DNA from: Trametopsis cervina
Lineage: Eukaryota > Basidiomycota > Agaricomycetes > Polyporales > Irpicaceae
NCBI GenBank assembly: GCA_022385755.1
Contig: MU278363.1
Location: 2,661 to 66,660, forward strand
DNA: 64,000 nt
Reading direction: 5' to 3'
Below, piece after piece: positions 20,370-32,243 of the stretch; position 1 is the stretch's first letter, and every line of letters begins with the position of its first letter. Both the position numbers and the translations under genes were made by a program. Under the pieces are notes generated by a model, which was not told where the DNA came from, did not search any database, and saw only the letters and a program-made list of their open reading frames with translations.

Positions 20370-21704
20370 TCAAGCATTATTTTCTTCTGAAGGCGAAATA
20401 GACCTCGGAGTGAGTAATTGATGAGTACCATCTTCAACGTCGGCAGTCCTCTGACGTATACGAGAGCTGCGAGGTAGGCTGGGCTCTGCTGTCCCGGAGG
20501 GTGCGGGAGCGTTTCCATCGCCCGCTACAGAACCAGGCGATGCCCCTTCCTCTGTGGGAACGTCGACAAGAGAAGCCATGTGAGAATATTGCAGTTCTGG
20601 AGCGCGCAATCCACCTCGTCGGAGCCGTGGCGGGAGTGGGGACACACCACTGTGAGGTGCTGAAGGAGGCGCGTATAACGAGTACGGATAGAAGGGTGCA
20701 GCAGAGGCCCTCTGCTCTCCAGATGGTCCTACGCCATCTCCTTCGACGCGGAAACCAGAGTCCGCCATGGTAGAAGATATAGGCCGATACCTGACCCGAG
20801 CTGTAGGCGGAATCGAAGGGTCTGAGAACCTCACAGAGCCATCAGCCGCAACCTCGTATCTTGGATCTCCAGAAGCACTGTCCGAGTTGGATCGCTGAGC
20901 GTGTCGCCGTCTGGTCGTGAAGTCACTGAAGTCGAGGGTCCTCTGACGCGCAAGTTGGCGTATGGCTGTGCGACGAGCATTTGAAGGGCCAGCTGATGAA
21001 GCCCATGGTGGAGGACGAGGGCTGGTGACTCGTTCTATGGGGCCGGGAGGGGAGTTTGAAGGCTCGCCTTCTCCATGCACGACGGGCTCCGCGGCGCGAC
21101 GGTAAGCATCATACAGCGCAGAGACTCCCATCTCAAAGCCTTCAAACTCGGAGCCCTCGTCCTCTTCTGAATGTTGAACATCTACAAGAGGAGTGATACG
21201 TCCGCTGCTACTGGAACGATTCAGGCCACTGGGTGCAGGGATGCATTCGCGATGGATACGCGGTCTCGCTGCTTGCAGGCGTAGTGATTTGGCTGTCTTT
21301 TCCGATATATGATTCCGGTCGAAGGGATCTAGGCGCGTGTGCCGCGACGCTATTTCCTGTGAGGACGTGTTAGCACCGCTACAGTACCTGCCCGCAACTG
21401 GGACGCGCACCTTGACCAGGATATCCACCAAAGACGTCGTGAACGAGTCACCGATGTCGAGTTCTGTGACAAAGCTCTCGTACGTGATGTTGGGTTCCCC
21501 CTTTTCTAGTTTGGCCCGCTTGATGGCGCCGTTGCTGCATTGTACGGAGGTAAGCCCTCGCCACCACCTGAGTGTGAGACGACAGAAACATACACCATGC
21601 TTTTGAATTTGTCGCGAAGGACGTCATCGTGGTAGTCAAGCATCCTAAGCATACCGTTAACGTATGTTCACTTTAGATCAGGAAGTGACATACCATTTAC
21701 CCAT
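20370..21704 (-). CDS. Unrecognised protein with small conserved-looking N-terminus and disordered tail
   Basis: The model has four exons: 21704-21694 (11 nt), 21644-21594, 21534-21411, 21356-20370; about 390 residues. Residues 1-90 look folded (MGKWMLDYHDDVLRDKF, then TYESFVTELDIGDSFTTSLV) and are followed by a long Ser/Pro/Arg-rich, low-complexity tail with an acidic patch (HSEEDEGSEFEGFEMG). I recognise no domain, signal peptide or membrane segment. The first coding exon is short but gives consistent phase and good splice sites; if wrong, the start would be ATG 21643. The upstream 411 bp is shared with TFIIB, transcribed the other way. Confidence 0.6.
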
Positions 21705-22115
21705 CGTAAGACAGTCGTTGTGGGATGGGAGGGAGGAGATGCTGTGGCAGCAACCGTGGACCGAAAGGCGGAAAGACGCTAACACTAATCAAGGGATAGG
21801 CGCTTACAAGATAAACCATATATAGACTTGTATGGCGCTAATTCGATACAAGCATGTCGCTGAGTCAGCCATAACAGGGCCATTTCCCCAGAATTAAATT
21901 TACATCTCTTTGTCATTGACCACGACGTCGCCTGCGTCGTCCAGCTCGCCACACCACCTAGCCACCGTCTTTTGTTCTCAGTACAAAGCTAAAACCCTCG
22001 ATACCACAGCGGTTTCAAGGCGCTTTCAGGTCCTTCGTGGCCACAGATCCCCAGCCTATATCCTCCACATCGCTTCGGCCCCACCAGCCCAGTTCGCAAC
22101 CACCACCCCCGCATA
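21705..22115. promoter_or_regulatory. Divergent promoter region (unrecognised gene / TFIIB)
   Basis: 411 bp separate the two start codons. There is no clear TATA near either start; 21900-22100 is C/T-rich on the plus strand, typical of fungal housekeeping 5' UTRs. I see no other element. Confidence 0.4.
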
Positions 22116-23254
22116 ATGGCATTCTCGCAACCCTTCCCGCTCGCTCAAGCTCAGCAAAAGATACAGCAGCCAACGTTCGGGCCAGACCTCGCCGTGCGGC
22201 TCATCTGCCCTGACTGTCGAGACCCCAACCCGAATATCATTGAAGAATTCAGCAGCGGAGATCTCGTCTGTGGTACTTGCGGACTGGTGCTCGGTGATAG
22301 GGTCGTTGACACAAGGAGTGAATGGCGTGTAAGTACCGCTCGTTCGTGCTCACATTCCATGCCCTCCTATCTATGTACGTGTGTTTTCATCCTGCGTTGA
22401 TTGTGTTCGTCTAGACATTCGCCAACGACGAGGGCGACGATCCGTCCCGTGTCGGTGCCGCATCTGACCCTTTGTTGGACGGAATGGAGCAGCTGGACAC
22501 CATCATCTCGTTCCGCGACGGTGGCTCCGGTATCGCTCGAGAGCTACAGCGCGCAGCCTCGAGGTCCTCGGCGGCTCGCGCAGAGCGGAACATCCTCCAG
22601 GCTTTCCGTGACATTTCGTCATGGTGCGACCAGTTCTCCCTCCCCAAAACCATCTCCGACATCGCCAAGCAGCTCTTCAAGCGCTCTGACGAGGAGAAGC
22701 TTTTGCGCGGGAAACCGCTGGAAGCCGTTATCGCCGCCTGCATCTTCATCGCCTGTCGACAAGCCAAAGTCCCTCGTACATTCCGCGAGATTTGTAACTT
22801 GACGCATGTGAGCAAGAAGGTGCTCGGGCAGTGCTACAAACAGCTTGAACAAGCATTCAACCTGACGCCAGGCGCGTCGGCTGACCGCCATTCGAGCACA
22901 CCGGGCTCCCTCACCGGACCCGAAGATCTGCTTGTCCGTTACTGTAACCATCTTGACCTACCTCCCAACGTCCAGCCCATTTGCTCCGACATCATCGTCA
23001 AGGCTCGCGAGCTCGGCATCGCGGATGGTCGTTCTCCTGTCTCCATCGCTGGTGGCGCCATCTACTTTACCTGCCATTTGCTTGGAAAAGGAAAGAGCGC
23101 GAAGGACATCAGCAGTGTGGCGGGTGTCAGCGAGGGGACGATCAAGCTGGTTTACAGGCTGTATTATGCCGATAAGGAGAAGTTGGTCAAAGAGGAATGG
23201 ATAAAGGATGGGAAGGCGAAGCTGGATAGACTCCCTGTCGAGTCCTCGAAGTAG
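22116..23254 (+). CDS. SUA7: Transcription initiation factor TFIIB
   Basis: Two exons, 22116-22328 and 22415-23254, encode about 350 residues. The N-terminal zinc ribbon has Cys31, Cys34, Cys52 and Cys55 (ICPDC and VCGTC), followed by the B-reader/linker segment EWRTFANDEGDDPSRVG. Two cyclin-like repeats follow: RNILQAFRDISSWCDQFSLP to FREICNLTHVSKKVLGQCYK, and the second with PICSDIIVKARELGIADGRS and IYFTCHLLGKGKSAKDIS. TFIIB bridges TBP on the promoter and RNA polymerase II. Length and domain order match yeast Sua7. It is convergent with RRS1. Confidence 0.97.
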
Positions 23255-23389
23255 AGGGATTCCCAGGTATTTGCGCGAAGGAATGCAGAGCTACGGCTCA
23301 TGATGGTCTTGTGTGGGTGTTGGAACAGTCGGACTATACGTAGCTTATTTACTACACTACTCCGAGTAGTCCTTGTATTCTTACCGTGT

Positions 23390-23395
23390 AATAAA
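23390..23395 (+). promoter_or_regulatory. Possible polyadenylation signal of TFIIB
   Basis: AATAAA sits 136 nt after the TFIIB stop in the 256-bp gap before the convergent RRS1 stop. Fungal poly(A) signals are loose, so this is only suggestive. Confidence 0.3.
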
Positions 23396-23510
23396 CACCC
23401 TAAACTGTTTCAGACAGACGGTAGCATGCTAGTGGCAGGGAATTAACCCCAAACAAGAACGTGGAATAAGAGAGCTAGGATGTATGTAGGTGTTAGGTTG
23501 GTGCCTTCTA

Positions 23511-24717
23511 CTATCGCTTCCCCTTTCCTCTACCTCTACCTCTTCCCCTGCCACCCGACGACTCTCGCGCAAGAGATGCGCTGCCTCTGCCCTGGCTGGC
23601 GTACTTGACAGCTTTTCTGACATTCAACACGCTTTCACCCTTCGCTCTCTTACTTGACGGTTCCCGGTCTAGCTTCGATAGTATGTCCATGTTGTTTGAC
23701 TTTTCGGCGGTCGATGATACCTCCGTTGGGTCAAACTGCGTAGAAAATATGAGGTTACAGAAAATGAATTCGAGTTGAGAATGGGACGTACCTTCCGCTT
23801 AACCCCCTTAAGCTTCTTCTCCCCGTCGAGCTTCTTGTCGAATCGCCCCATGCTCGCTGTGCTCATCCGCGTCGTAGCCAGCGTGCTGTCAATCTCACGC
23901 TTTCTTTGTTGGCCATTCGGCCTGGGTTCAGCGGTGGACGGGGCGGAGCCGGCTGAAGCGCGGGCCTGGTTTTGCTGCTGTTTCCGCTCGTTCTTGGCTA
24001 CACGCTCTTTTCTCTCTTTGCGGGCTTCTGCAGAGGGATCGAATGCTACGTCTACAAAATTCAATTCGAGCAGGGTGAGTATTTTAAGTCAATGGAAGAG
24101 TTTTTCTTGGCTGGATGAGTAGTATGAACGAGACTAACCAGCATCTCTCGGTACCTCGGTCAACCACTGCGTTTCTTTGCTCTTGTTCACACCCTTCCAA
24201 CCCCATCTGTCCACCCAATCTTGTTTCTCCTCATCCCACACCTTTTTATCCTTCTTGCTGTGGGATATTCCCTTCGCCTTGGCAAATGCCTCCCACTTGG
24301 TCGGTGGCTTGGGCTTGGGGAGAGGCTTGGCACGGGGAAGTTGGGTGGTGGGTGGTGGTAGTTGTGCAACAGGGCCGTCTACCGAAGGTGTAGTAGGCAG
24401 TGAGAACAGAGAGGCGATAAGAGTTTGAGCGCCATCTCTCGCGGTTTCAAGAAGGTATGTCTCGAGGTCTTCGCTGCAAAGAGCGGTCAGGGCAATACAT
24501 AACCATTGACTCATAAGACGCACTTGTAACTCTCGACATCAATCGGGTTCAGGTCTGTCACTGTCAGAAAACCAGCATCGACCTCGAGAGGAATATCCTT
24601 CTCGACTACGATTGCTTTTCTAGTAATAATAGAGGTTAGATTAGTGCATGATCAGTCAAACAAAACTATAGCGTACTGTTTGGCTTCATGAGCTGCAAGA
24701 ATGTCTGAGACGTCCAT
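23511..24717 (-). CDS. RRS1: Ribosome biogenesis protein Rrs1
   Basis: Five exons: 24717-24677, 24619-24524, 24473-24139, 24051-23792, 23735-23511; about 318 residues. The conserved core is unmistakable: LPPPTTQLPRAKPLPKPKPP, TKWEAFAKAKGI, KKVWDEEKQDWVDRWGWKG and TQWLTEVPRDA. A Lys/Arg-rich region and an RG-rich C-terminal tail (GGRGRGRGKGKR) follow. Rrs1 pairs with Rpf2 to bring the 5S RNP into the pre-60S particle in the nucleolus. All residues expected of the core are present. The start is the only ATG preceding the family N-terminus. The mariner-type MITE begins about 130 bp upstream of it and may overlap its promoter. Confidence 0.95.
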
Positions 24718-24844
24718 GTTGCAGCGAGTATTTTAGCACTTAGGATAGGATATTGATGAGCGTGCTTTTGCAAAGGAGGAAATTGGGCGCTTCTGAAAAT
24801 TCTGAATTTAGCGCCGAGTCGTCGCATGGCCGGCGAACTGAGAA

Positions 24845-25341
24845 TACAGTCATTTACCCCCGAGTGAGTCGCCACCCCCGTCTGGGTCGATTGCCAAATA
24901 GGGTAAGCGCCCACCAAATTAGGAAACATAGCGCTCGTGAGCTCAGAAGTCGCGCGCACTGGCAGTGCTATAGAACTCGAGGGTAATGGGGGTATTGACG
25001 ATAGTATACCATGACATAGGCTGTAACAAGTCTTCAAATATGACATTCTATTGTTTACAGCATTTAGAAGCCACATGTAAGAAGTGCGATAGCTGAGATT
25101 GAAGGGTTTCGATGCCATTTCTGAACACAGACTCACACAGTAGCTCATAGATCTATTTGTATGTCTTATATACACTCGTCGAGTCATATATCGTGCATGT
25201 AAGAAGTTCATTGTGCACTGTTTCTTGTAACTGCACGACATGGCAGAAGATTACATAAGCTACCTCATTTGGTTGGCGCTTACCCTATTTGGCAACCGAC
25301 CCAGACGGGGGTGGCGACTCACTCGGGGGTAAATGACTGTA
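24845..25341. mobile_element. Tc1/mariner-type MITE (24847-25339) with 73-bp inverted repeats and TA target site
   Basis: The left arm (24847-24918) begins CAGTCATTTACCCCCGAG and is matched, inverted, by 25267-25339 with only one or two differences. Both ends are flanked by TA (24845-24846, 25340-25341). TIRs starting with CAGT and a TA duplication are typical of Tc1/mariner. The interior of about 350 bp encodes nothing recognisable. The near identity of the arms suggests recent mobility or continued constraint. It lies between RRS1 and the FAD oxidoreductase, which are transcribed away from each other. Confidence 0.8.
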
Positions 25342-25867
25342 TCTGCATTCTGTGACGCACTTTTGCTGTAATCTCTCGGATGTTCTTCTGCTTATGATAA
25401 TTATCACCCTCGTCATGCTGGAGTTTACAGCCCAGAAAACATAAAATGGCTGCAATTGAATGTGCCGTGATCGCAGTCGACGGAGATAGGTACCAGCCCG
25501 TGCATCTCTTAGTCCCAACCACCACCTCCCTCGGGCTCGTACAGCGAGCAACATCCACAGCAGCTCCCTGTTAGGTTTTGCATTCGTGAAAGTAAGTGAA
25601 TACGAACTTAAAATACGGTCCGTCAAGCTCATCGGAATCGCGGCATGCCTAGTCACATCCGGAACGGCTGGTCATACAAGGCTTTTGATCATTCACAATC
25701 CGTGTACATTACATTGGTGTATTGGGGTTAACACAACGTGTATACAGAACCACCCGTGAGCGCCTCCTATTATCGTTATAACTTGAGTCTGTCCCTGTTT
25801 TTGACAACGGCACCCTAGCTGGGTTGCCCATACTCCGAGCCGCTCGTTTCAGACAGACCACGACATT

Positions 25868-27879
25868 ATGCCGACCACAGTCATCCTCGGGACAGGTATC
25901 ATTGGCCTTTCGACTGCATATTATCTGTCTCAGTTCGCCGAACAAGAGCAGACAGGTGCTGACACGCCAAAGCACGAAATACATCTGGTCGAGGCTACAC
26001 CCGAGCTCTTTGCCAGTGCGTCGGGAAAAGCGGCTGGATTTCTCGCCAAGGACTGGTTCACGCCCGCAGTCACACCGTTGGGCGAGTTCTCATTCAATCT
26101 ACATCGAAAGCTGGCAGAGGAGCATGATGGAAGGACAAAGTGGGGGTACAGTCCAAGTACGTCCTACAGTCTGGATCGAGATGACAGCGAGGATGAGGAT
26201 GAAGGATTTGAGGACGACGAAAGTGTAGATGAACGAGTGTCACAAGCAGAACCGAGCACCACTGCAAATTCGGAAGGATTTGAGGGCGATGAAAGTGCAG
26301 ACGAACGAGCGTCACAACCAGAGCCAAGTACCACCGCGAATACGAGCTCGCAACCAAGACGGACACGAAAGAACGACCTGGACTGGCTTATGAACGGCTC
26401 GAGTCGGATGAGTCTATTAGACGAAAGCGATGACCTAAAGCCCGAGGGAGAAGACGACCTGCCTCGGTGGCTCCGGGCTCGACGAAGCTCGCTGCAGACG
26501 ATTTCCGACAGAACGACGACAGGCCAGGTGTACGTCGAACATCACATCTCTACGTCACTCTGACGTCGCCCTGACTATTTATCTGCTGTTTCAGAGATCC
26601 GTACCGGCTCTGTCAGTTTCTGCTGCAGACATGTCGAGCACGTGGGGTGAAGCTCCACCAGCCTGCATGCGCGACGCAGTTGCAGCATATAGATCCCGAG
26701 GATCCTACGTCGCCTACGTCAATACGGATCGAATTCTTGCAGCCACGGAATAGCGATGCGAATGGTCAACATACACGAAGTAGTCCTAACTCTTTGAGTC
26801 CCCCGACAGAGGTTGCAGACGGTGCAGCGATAAATGCCTCTGACTATATAGCGGAGAGGCGAGACTCCTGGTCATCGTTCTCTTCGGCTCTCAACGGATC
26901 ACCACGGGCAGCAGAAGCGTTGCGTGAACGCCTCAACGCTTCGAGCCATAATGGTAGTGGGACCAGCCCACGAGATAACGATGTTATTGATATTCAATGC
27001 GACAGCATCGTCATTACCGCAGGATGCTGGACACCTAGAGTGTACAGAACACTCTTCCCGAACGCGGGGCGCATACCGCGTGTCACTGCTCTTGCGGGAC
27101 ACTCCATCGTATTGAAGAGTAAACATTGGCCGACGGTACAGCCTGATCCATTTCAGGACCTCGCCACCCCAAGGTTTTCTCCCGCTGCCGCCACCGCCCC
27201 CTCTCCGAGCACTGCTGCTTCCGTGCAAACCTCGCCGAACACCTCGCCGGAATCTGCTCCTGGCGTTGCTTCGCCTACCTCATCCGAATCAAGCAGCACC
27301 ATCACTGCCTTCCGACCCACACCCACTGTCTCTCCCGAGGATGAACCTAAATCCTATCCGTTCCCTTCGTTGACAGAAGAACCACTCGCACCCGTCTCAC
27401 CACATCCAATCACTATCCCCCAACCCTCCGGCTGCCATGCCGTCTTCACAAACGACCCCGCAGGCTACTCGCCCGAGATATTCTCCCGTCTCTCAGGCGA
27501 CATCTGGCTGGGCGGGTACAACTCCTCCTCGATCCCTCTTCCCGCCCTTGCAAGCTCCGCCATTCCGCACGCATCAGCGCTCTCCGCGCTCTTAGACACC
27601 GCACGCTCGTTATGTGGGGAGGATGTAGAGGTTGTCCGGGAGGCGTTGTGTTTTAGACCTGTCGCGCCGACAGGACGGCCAGTTGTGGCGAGGATGCATG
27701 AGGCGGATCTGGGGGACGGGGTGAAGGTAGCCGGGGGTGTGTTTGTGGCGACGGGGCATGGGCCGTGGGGGATTAGCCTCGGGCTTGGGACTGGGTGGGT
27801 CGTGGGCGAGATGGTGCTTGGGAAGGAGACTAGTGTTGATGTGAGTGTGCTGGGGAAGTGGGAAGCCCAAGCGATTTGA
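25868..27879 (+). CDS. FAD-dependent oxidoreductase of the DAO/Tda3-like type
   Basis: Two exons, 25868-26529 and 26595-27879, encode about 648 residues. The N-terminus VILGTGIIGLSTAYYLSQ is a dinucleotide-binding GxGxxG motif followed by a family-typical SGKAAGFLAKDW. Near the middle, DIQCDSIVITAGCWTPRV and RVTALAGHSIVLK are typical of DAO-fold enzymes. The C-terminal segment AGGVFVATGHGPWGISLGLGTG closes the FAD site. The fold is interrupted by two low-complexity inserts: an acidic tandem repeat near residues 110-165 and a Ser/Pro-rich stretch near 440-510. Yeast Tda3 and relatives are distant family members; the substrate cannot be predicted. There is no signal peptide. Confidence 0.75.
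26201..26344 (+). repeat. 72-bp tandem duplication inside the FAD oxidoreductase
   Basis: Two units start at 26201 and 26273, each encoding about 24 residues of the pattern EGFEDDESVDERVSQAEPST. The copies differ by several substitutions and keep frame, so the duplication is not very recent and the stretch is tolerated as a disordered loop. Confidence 0.8.
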
Positions 27880-28276
27880 GAGTTGTATGCTGTGTCTGGC
27901 TGCTAGGACATTCTTGTTTGTGTTTCTCCTGTGCTCATCGTCGGGTTTGCTTGTTATCTGTGATATATGTACTCTTAGCATTCAGCAAGTGGCTTTCGTC
28001 GTAGACTCTGCTGTCAACATCATCTCTGACAATCCTTCCCATGCAATGTTGTTTTAGAATTACAATCTATGGACTTGATGTCTGCATATAACCTGTGTTT
28101 CTTGTGTGCATATAGTCCTTAATGCTTTCATGTGAGAGGTTCGAGCAGATCCGCCGCACAGAGCGGTAGATCAAAACCTCAATTTGGGCCTACGTACTGA
28201 TAAGCGCCCTGAAAACCTAAACGGATCGGTGCGTCCGCCATCGCATAGATTTTGCACCAAAACCTCAATACCGAAA

Positions 28277-29890
28277 ATGTCTGCTACAGACTCAGTATCC
28301 GTCTTTGCGGAGGGGACGTTTGAAGAACAAGTGAGTGTGCTCTGTTATCTCAAAGTATTACGAAGACTAACTCGTTTTTGCAGATTAGAGAGCTTGTAAA
28401 TTATCTCGCTCAAGGTCGCTCGGAGGAGGAGAAGACAAGCTTCGTGCAGCCGTTCGAGGAAGTGCTTGCTACTGCCGAAGGTCAGACCCCGTTTGAGGAG
28501 GATGAGGGGAGGAGACGAACCGTGCTTGTGAAGGTTCTTGGGGAGGTGAAGGGGCTTGGAAGCGGGAATGAACGAGGTACGCATATAGGTCTTGTGCCAT
28601 TAGATTCCATTCAAAGGTCTCATGGGCTTGTGCAGAGATAGAAGGGTTCTTCAACCTGCTCTTTGCGCATTTCCTGTCTCTGTTACCGCAAGAATCGTCG
28701 GATGCGAGAGAGCATCTCTCATCGGTCCTGCAAGCAATCACATCGCATACGGAGCCCGCGCCCGTCAAATACCGCATGTACTTCAAACCTCCTTTATCTT
28801 TATGCTCAGTCACGCTAACAGTTCGAAATGTAGACTCTCGAACCTCTTCAACGCCCTACCCCGCACATCTGCTCTCCGCCTTCCCGTCAGCCTTGCCCTG
28901 ATCCAAACAGCCAACGCGGACGACGAAGTCGAGCAGCTCCAGTTCTCGATCCAAGACGTGACAAAGTGGCTGTCAGAATGGGGTGTCTCGGACGAGGAGA
29001 AGAGCGCGTACCTCAAGACGTTGGTAGACGTGTATGCGAGCCGTGAGCCGTACGTCTCCCACTTGTGGCGTGACTTCTTTATCGCGTTTGCTGATCAGAC
29101 CACAGAGAAAAATCGTATCAATACGAACTTGCCTACGTCCGATCTCTACCTTCGTCATCATCACAAGCCGCTGCGCTCGACGCTGTAGCGACTGCGCTGC
29201 GCCTGCCCTGCGTGTTCGATTACGATGCTCTGTTCCGTCTGGATGCTGTCGTCGCAGCGAAGGACTCGGAATTGTACTCCCTGCTCCAAATATTCCTTAA
29301 CGACGGGCTCGCAGAGTACAAGTCGTGGGCGGAGGCTCACAGTGGCGTATTCGCGCAATACAGTGAGTTCTTATAACCACTTCGAGAGTTGACTGAGTCG
29401 TAAACATCAATGTTAGAACTCGATCAATCCCAACTGGAGCGCAAAATTCGTGTATTGAGCTTGACGACGCTTGCCTTCCAAAACGTCGGACGCGATCTGC
29501 CGTATTCCTCGATCGCGGAAGTGTTGCAGGTTGAGCCGCGTGAGGTCGAGCGATGGGTCATTGACGGTACGTCTCAATATGTTTCACCCAGATTTACTAT
29601 GCGCATATTAAGCAACTACTCCAGTCCTGCGTACTGGCCTGGTCACTGGCAAACTCTCCCAAGTAACAAAGACCTTCCACGTCGTCCGTGCCTCCGCACG
29701 CGCCTTCGAGCGTGCGCAATGGGAAACCCTCGAGAAGCGTCTTGTAGCATGGAAGACTGGACTGTCCGGTGTTCGAGATGTCGTCGCGTCGACAAAGAAG
29801 CGACAGGCTCCTGCGCCTGCTACTGCTCAAGTCGAGCCAGCTCCGCCGAAAGCAGCTCCAGCAGTGCAGGCCGAGGCTGTAGCTGTTTGA
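28277..29890 (+). CDS. Translation initiation factor eIF3 subunit M
   Basis: Seven exons: 28277-28330, 28384-28576, 28636-28777, 28834-29049, 29106-29362, 29417-29566, 29625-29890; about 425 residues. Helical repeats with RILSNLFNALPRTSALRLPV lead to a C-terminal PCI domain with VFDYDALFRLDAV, KIRVLSLTTLAFQNVGRDLP and the winged-helix part YSSIAEVLQVEPREVERWVI. eIF3m is a scaffold subunit of eIF3 on the 40S ribosome; baker's yeast lacks it, while most other fungi keep it. A COP9 Csn7-type PCI protein is the main alternative but fits less well. It is convergent with the DUF2009 gene, with 140 bp between stops. Confidence 0.88.
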
Positions 29891-30030
29891 TTGTGTACTT
29901 AAAATACCCGTGATTGTAGCCTTATTATACGATTTTTCTGGTGCGAGAATGTACGCTAGAATTGTGAAAGCTGGGTACAACAGTACATGCGATGAGAACG
30001 GTGCGCGACAACCAAAAACTATCTACTCTT

Positions 30031-32243
30031 CTACCACTCTCCATCGAAACCGACGAAACCTATTGCGCGCATAGTCAGCTATCGATTACTCTGTATGCAC
30101 AGAAGGGAGACACACCTGTGAGAAGGAACACGTGGAAGAACCTTTTCTTCTCCAAGGACGAACACCAGTTCCATGCCGAAGTGAGACGACCATCTATACA
30201 CGATCCCGCATCGAAGAAATTGTCCGCTCCCGATCCATCGAACGCGTGACGGAAGAAGTCCCCTAAGATCTCGCGACACAAGCCGTCCTCAGACCCAAAC
30301 TCGTCTTCGATATACGACCGCAGAGCAGGCTTCTCCATCAGTGAAGGGATCTGGCGGATGGTGTTGCAGATCGGGAGCAGGATGCGGTAGATTTGCGAGT
30401 ACTTGTCTGTCGGAGGTGTAAGCTAGATAGAACTCGAAAGCAAATGTAGTACACACCAATGAACATAAGCGCGTTCGGTACGTTGTGGTCGCCCATGTGG
30501 ATAACAGACGAGCCAACCCACGACCCGATGCTCCGTTGCGCACGGTTAAGAATGACGTGCATCATCCTTGACGTCTTGGGTGCGGCTTGTACACGGTTGA
30601 GGCCTTGACCGGTGTCACGGAGGCGGTAGAACACATTTTCCGAGAGCAGGTCTGACTCTGCAAGGTACCAGAGATGGAACATGTCTTATTCGCGACAAAT
30701 TCAGCAAACGTCTGTCGGAAAGTAGTTCAGATGGCTTACCATGCAGGACCTCGCGCCACAGGGTGAGACTCTGGAGGACGTATGCATATTGCCTCGTGTG
30801 GTCGTGGCTCAGACGAGCGCCGCCTTTACCGCTTCGAATAGCCAGGCTGCTCTTGCTGTCCTTCGCGTGAGTTGCATGGAAGTACTGCTTGAGGTACGTG
30901 ATCATTGCATCGCAGGGGTCTCGGTTCGTGCGCAAGAACGCGTGGTTATCACCGATACTGTATAGGCACTGCCGTACTGTTTCTTGTGAGAGGGTCTTGC
31001 TTGCATATTTCGCGGAAAGCGTCTCTACAGCCTTTTCTTTCGCTTTGATCTCCTTCTGGATGTCCCGGCGTGTACGCCCTTCGGCATATACCTCCTTGGT
31101 AGCGATGGCAATCGACTCCTCGCGCAGGAGATCAAGGGCGTCGTGTTCTTCTAAGACAGTGTAAACGGTCTTTATCGGCTTGACGCATGAGAATCCAAGC
31201 ATGTTCTGAACCTCGGGTGCTTGGCTGTCCTATAAGCAGGTTATTGCTACGTTCATTGAAACCTACGACACGCGTACTGACCTGGAGCAGATAAATCAGT
31301 TTGCCATAAGTAGAACGCATTTTGTCAGGATTCATAATCTTGTGGCGCCGCCCAAGTTCGAAGACCTGCTGGTAAAATTCTTCGTTCGCAGCAAAATCGC
31401 GGTCCGAAAACAGTTCTTGACCCTGCTTGTAATCCGCGCTCAGAACAAGTCCTCCAAGAATGGCACATAGCTCGCGGATTTGGTGAACTATCCGTTTTGC
31501 CTTCGACAGCTGGAAGCCGATGGTGTCTATCTTGTCGGTATATTCTGAGACGTTAAGAGCGGCCTCGAGTAAACGAAGGTACTTGCGCTCGCCAAGCGTC
31601 AGGCGGACGGGAATGAACTTCGAGCGTTCGATAAACCATTCGCCCACTGAAGAGCCATTGCCGGGCTGCGCTTCCAAAGCCATCATGTTCTCAGTAGGCC
31701 TGCTTGACACTATCTCTTCAAGTTCATCGTCGGAATCGAACTCGGCGTCGTCCACATCCATCTATATCTCTGTAAATGACAATATATATGAAAAGAGAAA
31801 GAAGGCATACTTTAGTGTTGCCGTTGCCAGTAGACTGGGATTCAGTGGCTGCGGGAGCAGTTTTCTCGGTGGGAAGTCCGGCGAACGGTTTTGTAACGTG
31901 GCCTTTGCGGGACCCCTTGCGATGTTGTGCAGCAAAGCACACATCGCAGTAGTTATCTGAGCATGTCTCGCAGTGTAGTTGCGCGGGCTGATCTGAAGGG
32001 TACTCAGCAACTGAGTGGCACGAGGCATAGAATGTTCTCATCAGCGGGCTAACCTTCGCATTCCACACAGAAACCGTGTGCCACCTCTGTTTCCTTTTCT
32101 TCTTCATCCCAGCCACCTTGTGGCTTATCCTTGAAATCCGGATGTTCTAAGTGCTCGTGGTCTTCACCTAGGATTGTGGCTAACGAAAAACCCTCGGCGT
32201 GTTGTGCACCATTTTCCCGAGGCTCTGGTGCGTCTGCAGTCAT
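30031..32243 (-). CDS. DUF2009 (UPF0652) protein with N-terminal B-box-like zinc finger
   Basis: Seven exons: 32243-32054, 31992-31811, 31761-31282, 31229-30740, 30684-30457, 30406-30116, 30059-30031; about 629 residues. The N-terminal third holds a Cys/His cluster (GFCVECE, LHCETCSDNYCDVCFAAQH) that looks like a B-box zinc finger. From about residue 150 the DUF2009 domain runs to the end, with GERKYLRLLEAALNVSEYTD, HIMNPD-like RRHKIMNPDKMRSTYGKL, and the strongly conserved DTGQGLNRVQAAPKTSRMMH. The last exon encodes only GFVGFDGEW and the stop, which matches the family C-terminus. The family occurs in fungi, plants and animals; I know of no firm function. It shares a divergent promoter with SEC18. 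Confidence 0.82.
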
